The notes below the pieces were generated by a model. The model made no database searches, was not told where the DNA came from, and saw only the letters and a program-made list of their open reading frames with translations. Below, piece by piece: positions 54,285 through 64,000 of a stretch of 64,000 bases of DNA. Every line of letters starts with the position of its first letter. The first letter of the stretch is position 1. The translations under genes and the position numbers were made by a program. The DNA is taken from assembly GCA_029215795.1 (NCBI GenBank), contig JARDYH010000001.1, positions 11,024,001 through 11,088,000 on the forward strand, given 5' to 3'. This DNA comes from Anniella stebbinsi. Lineage: Eukaryota; Chordata; Lepidosauria; Squamata; Anniellidae.

Positions 54285-54745
54285 TGCTCCTGTTCAGTCC
54301 ATTCCATTGTATTCTTGTTTTGGCTTTTTTTTTTTTTAATACCCTTCCTGTTTCCTCCCTAGAGATTTTGTTGTACTTCTGCAAATGAGAGGGTTTACCC
54401 AAGCCTGCTGACGCCTCCCTCTGATGCGTGGGCAGCACTCTTTGTTATTAGTTTATAGGATAAAAACATAGGGATGGGCAGATTTCTTCCTTTCCATTCC
54501 TCCGTTGTTTCTCTGCTTTTCAATCCACTCCACTTGCATCCCATTTTTGCAAGGAGTACTTCTAAAATTAAAATTTGTGTATTGGAGTTTCTATATTTGC
54601 TGCATCTTGTCATTCCTTCCCTGCATCTTCCCTGCCCCAGCTTTGCATCACCAACGCATGTATGTCTATTGCTAAAACACTGCAAACAAGTAAACTTGAT
54701 GCGTATGATCGTACCCTGATTACCTTTCCATAGTATCTTACCCAG
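54285..54745. other. Unique stretch
   Basis: Nothing recognised. Confidence 0.45.
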
Positions 54746-54927
54746 GTGTGAGAGTGTTTGTGTGTGTCAGTAAAACAATACACGGAAATAATCAGGATGG
54801 AATCATACATACTGTTATATTCACATTGATAAAACACTGCAAAAAAAAAGAAATGTGATCGAATGTGTGATTGCATCCCAGTTATTTTCATGTGGTGTTT
54901 TACTGATAAACACGAGTGTCCTCACAC
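54746..54927. mobile_element. Palindromic MITE, GTGTGAGAGTGTTT ends
   Basis: GTGTGAGAGTGTTTGTGTGT and AATACACGGAAATAATCAGG at left are mirrored by 'cccagttattttcatgtggt' and ACGAGTGTCCTCACAC at right. The 182-bp unit has no other clear copy in the window, and no target duplication was found. Confidence 0.7.
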
Positions 54928-54947
54928 ATTTGTAAAACACTTTTCTG

Positions 54948-54948
<1 letters not shown>

Positions 54949-54978
<30 letters not shown>

Positions 54979-55006
54979 CTTCTTCTTCTTCTTCTTCTTC
55001 TTCTTC
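54949..55006. repeat. (TTC)n microsatellite, left of LINE
   Basis: About 19 TTC units adjoining the reversed 3' end of the LINE at 55008. Confidence 0.95.
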
Positions 55007-55007
55007 A

Positions 55008-55756
55008 TTTCTTTATTACATTTGTATACCGCCCCATAGCCGAAGCTCTCTGGGCACTTTACATAGGACTAAAAACAATTAAAAACAATAAATAAAAATT
55101 AAAACAGCAAAAACATACAACATACACACAATCTGTACATTTAAAAACCACTACAACACTTCAAAAAGCTACAAAAACAAAACAAAACAAACCCAGGCTC
55201 CTCAGATATTTCCAAATGCCTGAGAGAAGAGGAAAGTCTTGACCTGGCACCGAAAAGATAACAATGTTGGCGCCAGGCGGGCCTCGTCGGGGAGATTGTT
55301 CCACAATTGGGGGGCCACCACAGAGAAGGCCCTCTCTCTTGTTGCCGACCTCCGAGCTTCCCTCGGAGGAGGCATTTGGAGGAGGGCCTTAGATGTTGAA
55401 CGTAGTGTTCGGATAGGTTCATGTCGGGAAAGGCGTTCCATCAGGTATTGTGGTCCCAAGCCGTGTAAGGCTTTATAGGTTAAAACCAGCACCTTGAACC
55501 GGGCTCGGAAACATACAGGCAGCCAATGCAAGCGGGCCAGAGTAGGTCTTATATGTTCGAACCTACTGGTTCCAGTTATCAATCTGGAACCAGCTTCCAA
55601 ACCACCTTCAAAGGCAGCCCCACGTAGAGTGCATTGCAGTAATCTAACTTGGAGGTTACCAGAGCATGGACAACTGAAGCCAGGTTATCCCTGTCCAGGT
55701 AGGGATGTAGCTGGGCCACCAACCAAAGTTGGTAGAAGGCACTCCATGCCACTTCC

Positions 55757-55757
<1 letters not shown>
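55008..55757 (-). mobile_element. L2-like LINE 3' end, minus strand
   Basis: The minus frame 55202-55600 (132 codons) reads PTLARLHWLPVCFRARFKVL, TYKALHGLGPQYLMERLSRH, then FSVVAPQLWNNLPDEARLAP: the C-terminus of the L2-type protein. Its UTR contains GCCCAGAGAGCTTCGGCTAT. Upstream sequence runs to 55757. The frame is nearly intact at its C-terminus, so this is a relatively young copy. Confidence 0.93.

Positions 55758-55808
<51 letters not shown>
55758..55808. repeat. (TTC)n microsatellite, right of LINE
   Basis: About 17 TTC units, same strand and phase as the tract at 54949-55006 on the other side of the LINE. Confidence 0.95.
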
Positions 55809-55809
<1 letters not shown>

Positions 55810-56061
55810 ACTAAAATGTGAATATAATCTTTTTTTTTCATATTGGGACAGTGGGCGAGAATTGAACAAATATTTAGTCTGAGTAATTATAACAACATTT
55901 TTATTTTGTTTGGATTCAAATATGTCCTTGAGTGAGCAGTTAAATTATCAATAGCAACTGGGTTTGCATGCTTATCAGAATCTACTGCAATTAAAAAGGC
56001 TGTTATGGAATTAATCGTCATCCATCATTATTATCATTGTCATCATCTTAAGGATGCTGTC

Positions 56062-56095
<34 letters not shown>

Positions 56096-56489
56096 TAAAA
56101 AACTGAGATGTTTCTGATTCTAAAGACAAGAAATTGTTGGGGAAGTGAACTCAGTCCATGAGTTTCTGGGCTATTCTAGCAAGACACATTCTGGTTGTAC
56201 CTACAGCTCCAAAAACCCTGACTCCAGATGTGTTTTCTGTAATAAATACAGAGGTCAGAATGTCTTGTCAACCAGCTTACTGCCATGGGCATTGCTGTTA
56301 CTTTCCTGCAAGTCTCCGTAAATCAAAGCTAATTTGGAGTGTGAGGCAGAGCTTGTTTACAGAAATAAAAAGAGAAATCAATAGGATGTTGTTCACTTTG
56401 AAAAACTGACATCTGAACCGACACTGATGTATATCAGCCTACATTTCTGAGGTAACTTCAGCTTTCCGAAGCAATATGGTTGATTTGGG
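55809..56489. other. Unique AT-rich stretch with (ATT)n
   Basis: (ATT)n at about 56063-56095. Nothing else recognised. Confidence 0.5.
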
Positions 56490-56812
56490 GGCATGGACAC
56501 AATTCAAAGTGTTGGTTGTTCTCTTCAAGGCTCTAATTTGAATAGCTTTAGGACACCTAAAGGAATGTTTCCTCCCATACCATCCTCCCCATACCCTAAG
56601 ATCAGAAGGAGAAGCCCTTCTTGGTGTTCCAATATAGTCTGGTACAACGTCAGTCGGTGTGCATGGCAAGGCCTTTCCCGGCCCCATCTTGGTTGTGGAT
56701 CTCTCTGTCAACGCAGGTTCATCTCTGCCCCTCACTTTTCCTTTTCCACCATCTGGAAGTCACTGTTGTTTAGCCAAGCTTTTAATTAGCCTGTACAGAT
56801 TATGCTGGCATT
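56490..56812 (+). mobile_element. L2-like LINE ORF remnant
   Basis: 'caaagtgttggttgttctct', 'gctttaggacacctaaagga' and 'taccatcctccccataccct' encode a decayed KVLV...LK...PYHPPHTLRSEGEALL segment. 'catctggaagtcactg' and 'gccaagcttttaattagcct' follow. Stops and frameshifts are present. Confidence 0.7.
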
Positions 56813-56951
56813 TTTAATTATCTGATACACACACATACACTATGCACGGACATTTTCACTTTTCCAGTGGAAAAGCACATCCAAAATGAAAATGGTAGTG
56901 AGCCGAAACAAATAATTTCAGAAAATTTCAGCGAGCTCAAAAATTACTAGT

Positions 56952-57133
56952 GACACATCTACACCAAGCAGGATATAACAGCATAAAAGCAGTATATGGT
57001 ATGTGTCTATGGGCCCCAACAATTGTTAGTGTACCTCAATACCGCTATAAAGCAGTAGTGTAGATCCTGCCTCCATACACTGCTTTCATACGACTTTCAT
57101 AATACTATATCCTGCTTGGTGTAGTTTTGGCCT
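56952..57133. mobile_element. MITE, TCTACACCAAGCAGGATAT family
   Basis: ACATCTACACCAAGCAGGAT and ATCCTGCTTGGTGTAGTTTT face each other; core 'tatgggccccaacaattgtt'. The terminal GGCC of the left end is missing. Confidence 0.85.
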
Positions 57134-58031
57134 GGATCTCCCATTCCTGAGGAAAACTTTGCGGCATATGTCATTTTTACGAAAACTGTAGTCTGCCTTG
57201 AACATTATTTATGATTCAATAAACACAATTCCTACAGTTCATTTTTTTTAAAAAGGGGGGGAGTTAAGGCTATAGCATTTTCAACCAGGCACCAAAAATG
57301 CAGGATAATTGTGAGCTAAGACTCATGAGCCTTAAGACCACATCTTCTCTATAGATGCAGGAAGTGCAAGTGAAATTCTCATTTTCTCAAAGCAGACCCC
57401 CCCCCCCCCATAGACAGGATGGAGTATGCAATATGCAGAAGTGACTGTGGGGTTGTGGAAAACTGATGATGAGAAACCTAGAGCCATCTACATTTCTCTC
57501 ATTTTAGATCAGCCTTTCCCAACCATAGTGCCCTCCAAATGGATTGGAGTTCTCAGAGTATTAGCAGTTGTTTTCTAGAATATTCTTCTCTGGCCAAACA
57601 GCTGGTTTCTAGAGGGACTGCTAAAAACAGGTTCAGCGCCATTCGCCAGCTTGGAGGTTCACTGCCACTCATCCAAATAGGCTTTGCTTTTTCCAATTCA
57701 AGCATGAAATTGCTCATTAGGCCATCAATGAAGAAAGAGCCCACCAAAAACATGGGCAGGGAAGAAAAGGGAAACTAGCCCAACAAAGTCAGTTAAGCTT
57801 TTTCCCCAAGTGTGAAAGGCAGAACAGCAACTTAAGCAGGAGACATAAGGTTTAAAATGCAGCAAATGAGGGCCTGGATGCTGAAAATTGCCTCTAACGT
57901 TAAAGGGGGGGAGAGAGAGAGAGAGAGACAGAAACAAGATGAGATGATGGCTAAAAGCACATTCGGAGTGATATCATACTGCAGAAAGTCAGCACAGAAC
58001 AAGGCTGCAGTTTTTTCAGCACTAAGACAAA
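57134..58031. other. Unique non-coding stretch
   Basis: A C11 tract at about 57398 and a short (GA)n at about 57909-57929. No gene. Confidence 0.5.
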
Positions 58032-58368
58032 GAGTGTCATCACACAGGGGGAAATCGTGTTTGCTTACCGTCACTTCTCTGCCCCTGTGTTTGTCCCTCA
58101 TTACTTTGAAAGAGGAAGTAAACAACATGCAGGTGGATCATTCAGTGGGCTGTTTTGATCCCGCTCTTCTCCTGCACACAGCAGGAGATAGCGGCAACTT
58201 CCGTCGTTAAAAAAAAGTCGGACTTTCTGGGGTGTTTTTTTGTCATGCGAAGAAGGCTAGAAGGGGCGGGAAGTGCGTGGGAGGCAGACAACGTAGTGAA
58301 AGGGACCCACGAAAATCCGTGAGTGCCCAGTAAGGAGCATGCAATAAAACACTAGTTTGATGGAGCTC
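58032..58368 (+). mobile_element. MITE, AGAGC/GAGCTCCATC family, most complete copy
   Basis: Starts GAGTGTCATCACACAGGGGG and ends TAGTTTGATGGAGCTC. The interior has 'gtttgcttaccgtcacttct', 'ctcctgcacacagcaggaga' and 'tgcgtgggaggcagacaac'. At 337 bp it can serve as the reference for this family in the window. Confidence 0.88.
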
Positions 58369-59340
58369 AAAGGCAGCATCCCACCATCCAGTTTTTGGGA
58401 AGTGCATCACAAATGGGGATAGGTTTTAGAATCTGTCAGTGCGGTTTTGATAAGGATTTCCCAACATCTGCAAAGTTCTTCAAATCCAAAATGCTGAACC
58501 CAACCCCCAAATGCTGAACCCAACCCCCAAAATGGGGTAAGCAGCACCTTAGATAGCTCCTCCGAGTTCCGACTGGTTCCGACCGAAACTCAGAGTGGAT
58601 TCACAACCCGATCGAAATGGGAGCCACCAGACTCCACGGCCTTTATCTGTATGGCATAATGTGTATAGAGGGTTTTGCCCTTAAAGGTAACTTAAACATA
58701 TATGCGCCAATAAATAAATAACTAAATTCATTTCGTATTTAGGCTGGAAGTTTCATGTAATAGTGGAGGAGGGAGGCGGTTGGTTGGGGGGACAGATTGT
58801 GATACCTCTGTTGCTACACTTTTGCCCGCCTTACAATGGTGCCTGTGGCACACCACTCACCTCCCCAACCCAGAATGTCCTTCAGACAGGATTCTGTTCC
58901 ATCATGCAGGGTTCTCTCAAGGGCTATTCTGGGAGATTTTTTTAAAAAAGGCAGCCCCCACAAAAGTGCCGCCATTATCAGATAAGTTTCACCTTCCCAT
59001 CCCTCAAAAAAGATCTACCCTGAAAAGTGCTGAAATTACTTCCCCCCCCCATTTTGCACCCCATAAAATCAGTATAGATGATAACAAGAGCCTTACACAG
59101 TTACAGTCTTCTGTTTGATTGGGAGCCCAACACTTTCAAGGTTCCAGATTAAAGGAAGGACTGTGTCTATATTTAACTGAATGCAGTTACACTCTCTCTT
59201 TAGACCTCACATAACATGGGGATGTCTGCTGTGGAGAACGGGTAGCATCCCCTCTGTGCCATCCCAGCCTTTCAATTTTTGATGCCTCCATGTGGTTAAC
59301 AGCAGCTATTGAATGCTTCTCTTGCTCCAGAACACACTCT
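58369..59340. other. Mostly unique stretch with a 20-bp duplication
   Basis: 'aaatgctgaacccaaccccc' occurs twice in tandem at about 58488-58530. No gene recognised. Confidence 0.5.
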
Positions 59341-59412
59341 GTCTAGATGCTTTGGACTACAACTCCCATCATCCTTAAATATTGGTCCGGCTGACTGAGG
59401 CTAATGGGATGG
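59341..59412. mobile_element. Palindromic repeat fragment
   Basis: 'tttggactacaactcccatc' matches the inverted arm at 21300-21325. Confidence 0.6.
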
Positions 59413-59479
59413 CACCAGAAAGGGGTGTCTATTCTAATGGCTCCTACAGAACTGATTTTCTCCTTGTCCCATCATACTA

Positions 59480-59872
59480 GAACCTGGGCTCATCCCACAA
59501 AGCTGATTGGTGGAAGATTCAGGGCAGACGAAAGGAAGGGCTTCTTCACACAGTGCATAGTCAAACTATGGAATTAGCTACCATGACGTAGTGATGATCA
59601 CCAATTTGGATAGCTTTAAAAAGGGGTTGGATAGATTCCAGGAGGAGAAGGTGATCAATGGTTACTAGTCCTGGTGGCTATCTACCACCTCCAAAAGCAG
59701 TCTGCCTATATACACCAGTTGCTGGGGAACATGGGTGGGAGGGTGCTATTGCTTGTGGGTTCCTGTTTGATAGCTGGTTGGCCACTGTGGGAACAGAGTG
59801 CTGGATTACATGGACCTTTGGCCTGATCCAGCAAGGCTGTTTTTATGTTCTTCTTATGATGGAAAGCAGAAA
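59480..59872 (+). mobile_element. CR1-related LINE 3' end, best copy
   Basis: Runs from 'tgggctcatcccacaaagct' through 'gcttcttcacacagtgcata', 'atacaccagttgctggggaa' and 'ggcctgatccagcaaggctg' to the tail TTTATGTTCTTCTTATG. It has a different tail from the CR1 copies ending in ATTCTATG. Confidence 0.82.
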
Positions 59873-60400
59873 GGTCTTTTTAAATGTCTAAGAGATTAAC
59901 ATTCGAGAGATGATAGACCTAACCTGCACACAACTCTAATAAACATGAACATGGCATTATATCATTCTGTCCTTTGCAAAACTCATTAAGATGAGACAGA
60001 AGATTCTTCTCAGACAAACACTTTTAGCATAGTTTCTTCTGTGGTACAAAAAATAAAATAAAAAATAAAGAAGAGCTCACTTTCATTAACAGATGTAAAA
60101 TGTTTGTTCCCACCTAATTTAAACAATTTAATCCCTTAAACCTTTTGGATAATTGCAATGCCCTTACAGATAAACAAAGTCCATATCAACCTGATAGCTG
60201 AAAATAATACTTTAACAAGAGCCCTCCCCCCATCCCACGGAACATTCCCCCCCCTCACATTTTTATAATGAAGGAATCTTGAGGAATTTGATCCCCATGA
60301 ATTCTGACCAGATCGGACGACATTTCCCAAATTAATGCGTGGGATGCCATTTAGTTTTCCACTGACTTTTGGACTGCCAAAACACACTGATGCAATTAAG
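59873..60400. other. Unique AT-rich stretch
   Basis: Nothing recognised. Confidence 0.5.
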
Positions 60401-60441
60401 GCTGCAATCTACACTTAATTACGTGGGAGTAAGCCCTAATG
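60401..60441. mobile_element. Short palindromic repeat fragment
   Basis: 'gctgcaatctacacttaatt' then 'acgtgggagtaagccct': one arm of the AGTAAGTCC family. Confidence 0.6.
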
Positions 60442-60474
60442 TCATTTCACATATTCCATTTCTGATTTTTTTCC

Positions 60475-60539
60475 CATTTGCAAAGCTCTCTGGGCAGTTC
60501 ACAAAAAATTAAAACCCAAAATATAACATGATAAAAATT
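60475..60539 (-). mobile_element. L2-like LINE 3' end fragment
   Basis: 'ttgcaaagctctctgggcag' then 'ttcacaaaaaattaaaa' is the reversed UTR of the L2-like copies. Confidence 0.6.
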
Positions 60540-60577
60540 AGATAGATAGATGATAGATAAATAGATAGATGATAGAT

Positions 60578-60624
<47 letters not shown>

Positions 60625-60635
60625 GATAGATAGAT
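60540..60635. repeat. (GATA)n microsatellite
   Basis: GATA array with ATGATAGAT interruptions. Confidence 0.95.
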
Positions 60636-60834
60636 CCTTCATGACCTGATGGCGGACTCCTGGAGGTATCTGGATGCTATATATGAAGGACCTCAGTCTG
60701 ATTTAGTTGGGCTTGTCTCACATTCTGTGTCAACAGGACCAAAGTTCCCTCACATCCTTAAGGTAACTTTGTGCTATTGCTTAAGCAACCAGCATCCATC
60801 TTGCTCGATCACTTCACATTCCTGATCCATCGAG

Positions 60835-61075
60835 ATCCAGAGTGGTGTAATTTTTTGGAACGTTGGACTGGAACTTAGGAGATCTGGGTTCTAGTCCCCA
60901 CTCAGCTCTCTCAGTGACTTTGGACCAGTCACTGACTCTCATTTTAACCCACCTCACAGGGTTGTTGTGAGGATAACATTGAGAGGAGAAGGACCATGCA
61001 ACCCGCCTTGGGATCCTTGCAAGAGGAAACAGGTGGGATACAAATATAATAATAAATAATAAATCAATAAAATCT
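60835..61075 (+). mobile_element. tRNA-derived SINE
   Basis: 'agtggtgtaattttttggaa' (A-box region, damaged), GGTTCTAGTCC (B box), 'agtgactttggaccagtcac', 'cctcacagggttgttgtgag' and an (AAT)n-rich tail. Same family as 42274-42532. Confidence 0.85.
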
Positions 61076-63506
61076 GGGACAGTTGGCAGCCGGCTGAGCA
61101 GGTGTATTAAAATCGATTTGAAAGACTAGGCTGAAACGATAAGAAATACTCACTTTGTTTAGCAACCATCCTGCTGGTACACCAAGCCGGTCATGCCATT
61201 CTGCGTAGATTTGCCAGCTCTTGAAATTATTTTCGTGCAGTTCAGTGCATTTGTAATTTTCAGTGTGACAGCTTTAGAGATGAGGTTTAGCAGGGTAACT
61301 GAGCTAATGTGCAGAAATTAGCTATTATAGGTAGGGTCGCACAAAACCGTACAAATTAACCCCCTGTAAGTGCCACGTAGGATTGCGTTAGATTAGATTA
61401 TCTGGTGATGGTAGGAGGTTGCTGTTGAATGACAGGAGGAAAGCACCTCTTGGTGTGTGGATCCCATTTGTATTATGCTTAACAAAAGTTTCAGAGAGTT
61501 CTGCCTCCCCATCTGAAGAGGTAAAGTTTGCTTGAAGAGGATTTTTAAAAGCATTCCCTGGTGTACTTTTCCATTTGGCACAGATACCTCCTTCTCAATG
61601 AAATGGCTGTTCTGTGCTTTGCTCGGTGCTCCTTTAAAGCCCCTCTGTGATCAATTAATTTCTAAAAGTTCAGAATACCGCAACACTGTCCAGCACGTTT
61701 GAATTATAGGCATCTTTCAATCTGTAAACATCCTGTAATTGTAATACCTGCTAAGTATTCATAAAATTGAACTGAAATGGATTTGCAGAGAGGAGAAACT
61801 CTCAAGTAAATTGTCCTCATATCAATTTTGTGATATATATATATATATATATATATATGTGTATGTGTGTGTTTTCCTAATTCGGATGTCTCAGTCATGG
61901 ATTAAAGGATCTCTTGTACTCAAAGCGATGTGTGCAACCGACGAGTTATGGTCCCTCCCCGGGCTGACACAATGGACCATTCCCACTTCTTTGTAATGCA
62001 CCTGACAAATGGAAATCAGTTGAAAACCAGAGTCCATCCCTAGGATGAAGGCAGCAAGAAGGTAAGCTAGGACTCTGAAGAGCCTAAGAAATGTCTCAGT
62101 AGGGGAGTGCGGCTCTTGTATGGGATATGAAGTCTCCAACGAGCTGTGTCTTCAGGTTCTGACGTGAAAGCTCCATAGAGTGGTCATATCTCCTTTTTTA
62201 CAGAGGACAGTCCTGAAGCTCCTGCCTGACATACTGTCTCCTCTTTTCATGTTGTCCTGGAGGTGTTGAGGGAAGCTTCAAGCAGCAGCCAAGAAGCCAA
62301 TTATCTGGCACAAGGCACTTTGATCCTGTGGCTGTCCTATCTAGTTCTGAAGGCTCCTCATGGTCACTGGGGTTGCAGGTGCCTGCTAGGGTGGATGGGT
62401 TCGCTCTTCCAGCTCATCCTCTTGGGAGACCCCAGGTGACATGTCTGGACATGGATAAATCATGACACAGGTAAACAACACTCTATTGGCATTATAATAT
62501 GGTTAAGAACATCCAAGAGAGGCTTCTCAGCATTCCTCATCCACCTGAGACTCAGTTGGTAGTGATGGCAAAGCAGGGCTTTCTCATTGGCAGCCCCTTT
62601 TGATGGAATCCATCCTGAAAGAGACCTGAATGGCCCACTCCTCTCAGGCCTTTAGGGGGGCATAAGTTTATTTCAGAAGGAATTTGGTTTAGGTGATTGG
62701 GTGTTGTGTTAGCTAATGTCTGACACTGGATAATTCTTTGAGTTCTGACTTTTTTTTAATCATCTACCTCTTTGAAACTTTTGTATTCCGGATTCATTTA
62801 TTTTTTGCAGGGGAGTGGTGCTTTCTGAGCTGAAAGTGGGTTTCAATTCAAAGGTTGGCTAAAGTATATCCAGTATAGAAAGCAGTATCTTTTATGGAGC
62901 AAAGTTATGATGAAGGGTACAACCACCTAAAGAATTCCACCTATAAGCAATATAAAACTGTAATAAAATGAATAAACAGATAAATAAATAAATAAAACTC
63001 TCTTCTTCTTTTTTGGAAGCAAATGAAAGGAAAAGTTGTTGGCCAAAGCTGCATGTGTTTCTGGAACGTTTGTTTTTGTTCTGGTCAATAAGTCATGCCA
63101 GTTCAATCCTCATTGTTGATCAAAAATTGATGGCAGCAAACAACAGAGGTCATTGAAATGCAAGTAGCGTATATATTTTTCATTATATTTGCAGGGCTCA
63201 GTTGTGGCTGTGCTGTACAGTGCTCCCTGCATTTGCCTTTTTAAAAGGACTTGGGACTTGATTGGGATGGACGTTGGCACTGTTGCTCTCCTCCTGATTT
63301 TGGGATTTAGGATTTTTATTCATTTTTATGGAAATAGTTTAGTTTAACAGGCTATTAATGTTGTTGTTGTTGTTTTTCTTTTGTCTACAAAGGCTGCCTT
63401 CTGCACCCCATCAATATCTGAGCTGTGTTTGTTTGGGAAACGGGAGAAGGCCTGTAGCAGGTCCTAGACTCTGAAATGATCTGCTAATAAGAGGCCCAGG
63501 TTAAAG
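61076..63506. other. Long unique stretch
   Basis: 61110-61800 is repeat-free and AT-rich. 62000-62660 is GC-richer. There is no gene I can support. (TA)n(TG)n lies at 61834-61872. Confidence 0.5.
61834..61872. repeat. (TA)n(TG)n microsatellite
   Basis: About 12 TA units followed by TG units. Confidence 0.9.
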
Positions 63507-63577
63507 CTCCAATCCTCACATGGAAGTAGGCCCCACTGGACACTGTGGGAGTAAATTCTGAGTCAACATGCATAGTA
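63507..63577. mobile_element. Short palindromic repeat (AGTAAGTCC family), diverged
   Basis: 'ccaatcctcacatggaagta', 'ggccccactggacactgtgg', 'gagtaaattctgagtcaaca' and 'tgcatag'. Confidence 0.6.
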
Positions 63578-63616
63578 AACTGAGATGTAAAGGTGATTTG
63601 TGGCCTGTGGCTAAAC

Positions 63617-63936
63617 TAGGCTGACCAGATAAAATCCAGGTCAGGACTCATGTAACTTTAACAGTTGTAGAGAAAAGGGAATTTCAGCCGGTGTCATTTG
63701 TATGCAATTAGTTCCTGGTGAAATTCTCTCTTCATCACAACAGTTAAAGGTGCAGGCACTATACTAGAGTGACCATATACAAAAGAAGGCAGGGCCCCTG
63801 CAACTTTAACAGTTGTGATGAAGAGGGAATTTCACCAGGAACTAATTACATACAAATGACACTGGCTGAAATTCCCTTTTCTCTACAACGGTTAAAGTTA
63901 CATGAGCCCTGTCCTGGATTTTATCTGGTCACCTTA
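63617..63936. mobile_element. 320-bp inverted-dimer MITE, perfect TSD
   Basis: TAGGCTGACC...GGTCACCTTA with perfect 8-bp duplications GGCTAAAC at 63609-63616 and 63937-63944. Very similar along its whole length to 37530-37849, including the internal TAGAGTGACCATAT terminus near 63765. Both copies share the orientation of the complete and truncated halves. Confidence 0.95.
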
Positions 63937-63944
63937 GGCTAAAC

Positions 63945-64000
63945 TAAACATTCTCTGTACCACACCATAGAGTTATGTGGTGCTAGATCTCTGTATCTCC
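63945..64000. other. Window edge, unique
   Basis: Nothing recognised. Confidence 0.4.

Overview
The window is vertebrate nuclear DNA from an amniote, most likely a squamate reptile (lizard or snake). The evidence is its transposon flora: CR1 LINE 3' ends with the C-terminal ORF2 protein signature and short ATTCTATG tails, several L2-like LINE 3' ends, a tRNA-derived SINE resembling the squamate 'Sauria' type, a second MIR-like tRNA SINE, many hAT-type palindromic MITEs, and frequent (CT)n, (TTC)n, (TATC)n and poly-C tracts. I found no exon, host gene, tRNA or rRNA gene, or CRISPR that I can support. The window reads as intergenic or long-intron sequence in which most of the recognisable content is transposable elements (TEs) inserted into one another. 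Nearly all short open reading frames are chance or belong to TEs. Family names here come from recognition of motifs and structure, not from a database search.

Layout. Positions 1-5.9 kb hold a dense nest: a MITE (1146-2142) split by a hAT element (1313-1943), then an inverted relative of that hAT (2285-5274) which itself carries a 2.3 kb fold-back hAT element (2458-4752). Both of the latter insertions keep perfect 8-bp target-site duplications (TSDs). A 320-bp inverted-dimer MITE follows at 5581-5900. From 6-31 kb there is mostly unique AT-rich sequence with scattered MITEs, SINEs, five CR1 3' ends, L2 ends and microsatellites. At 31.5-35.8 kb lies a four-level nest: a decayed LINE, an LTR, an L2-like LINE with a reverse transcriptase frame, and a second solo LTR. 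From 36-48 kb there are further hAT and L2 copies, a 250-bp (CAC/CAT)n tract, and a 626-bp hAT element with a perfect TSD (44975-45600). From 48-64 kb there are more MITEs, L2 and CR1 ends, and two more 3'-end clusters, ending in another 320-bp MITE with a perfect TSD (63617-63936).

No genes act together here; the biology is that of mobile elements. Non-autonomous hAT families share the terminal motif TAGGG(A/G)TG or TAGGGTGA but differ completely inside. LINE machinery has left 3'-anchored copies, and the nesting gives a relative order of activity. The most unusual object is the 2.3 kb fold-back hAT element, with arms of about 500 bp, GGATC-rich ends, internal tandem units and a unique core.
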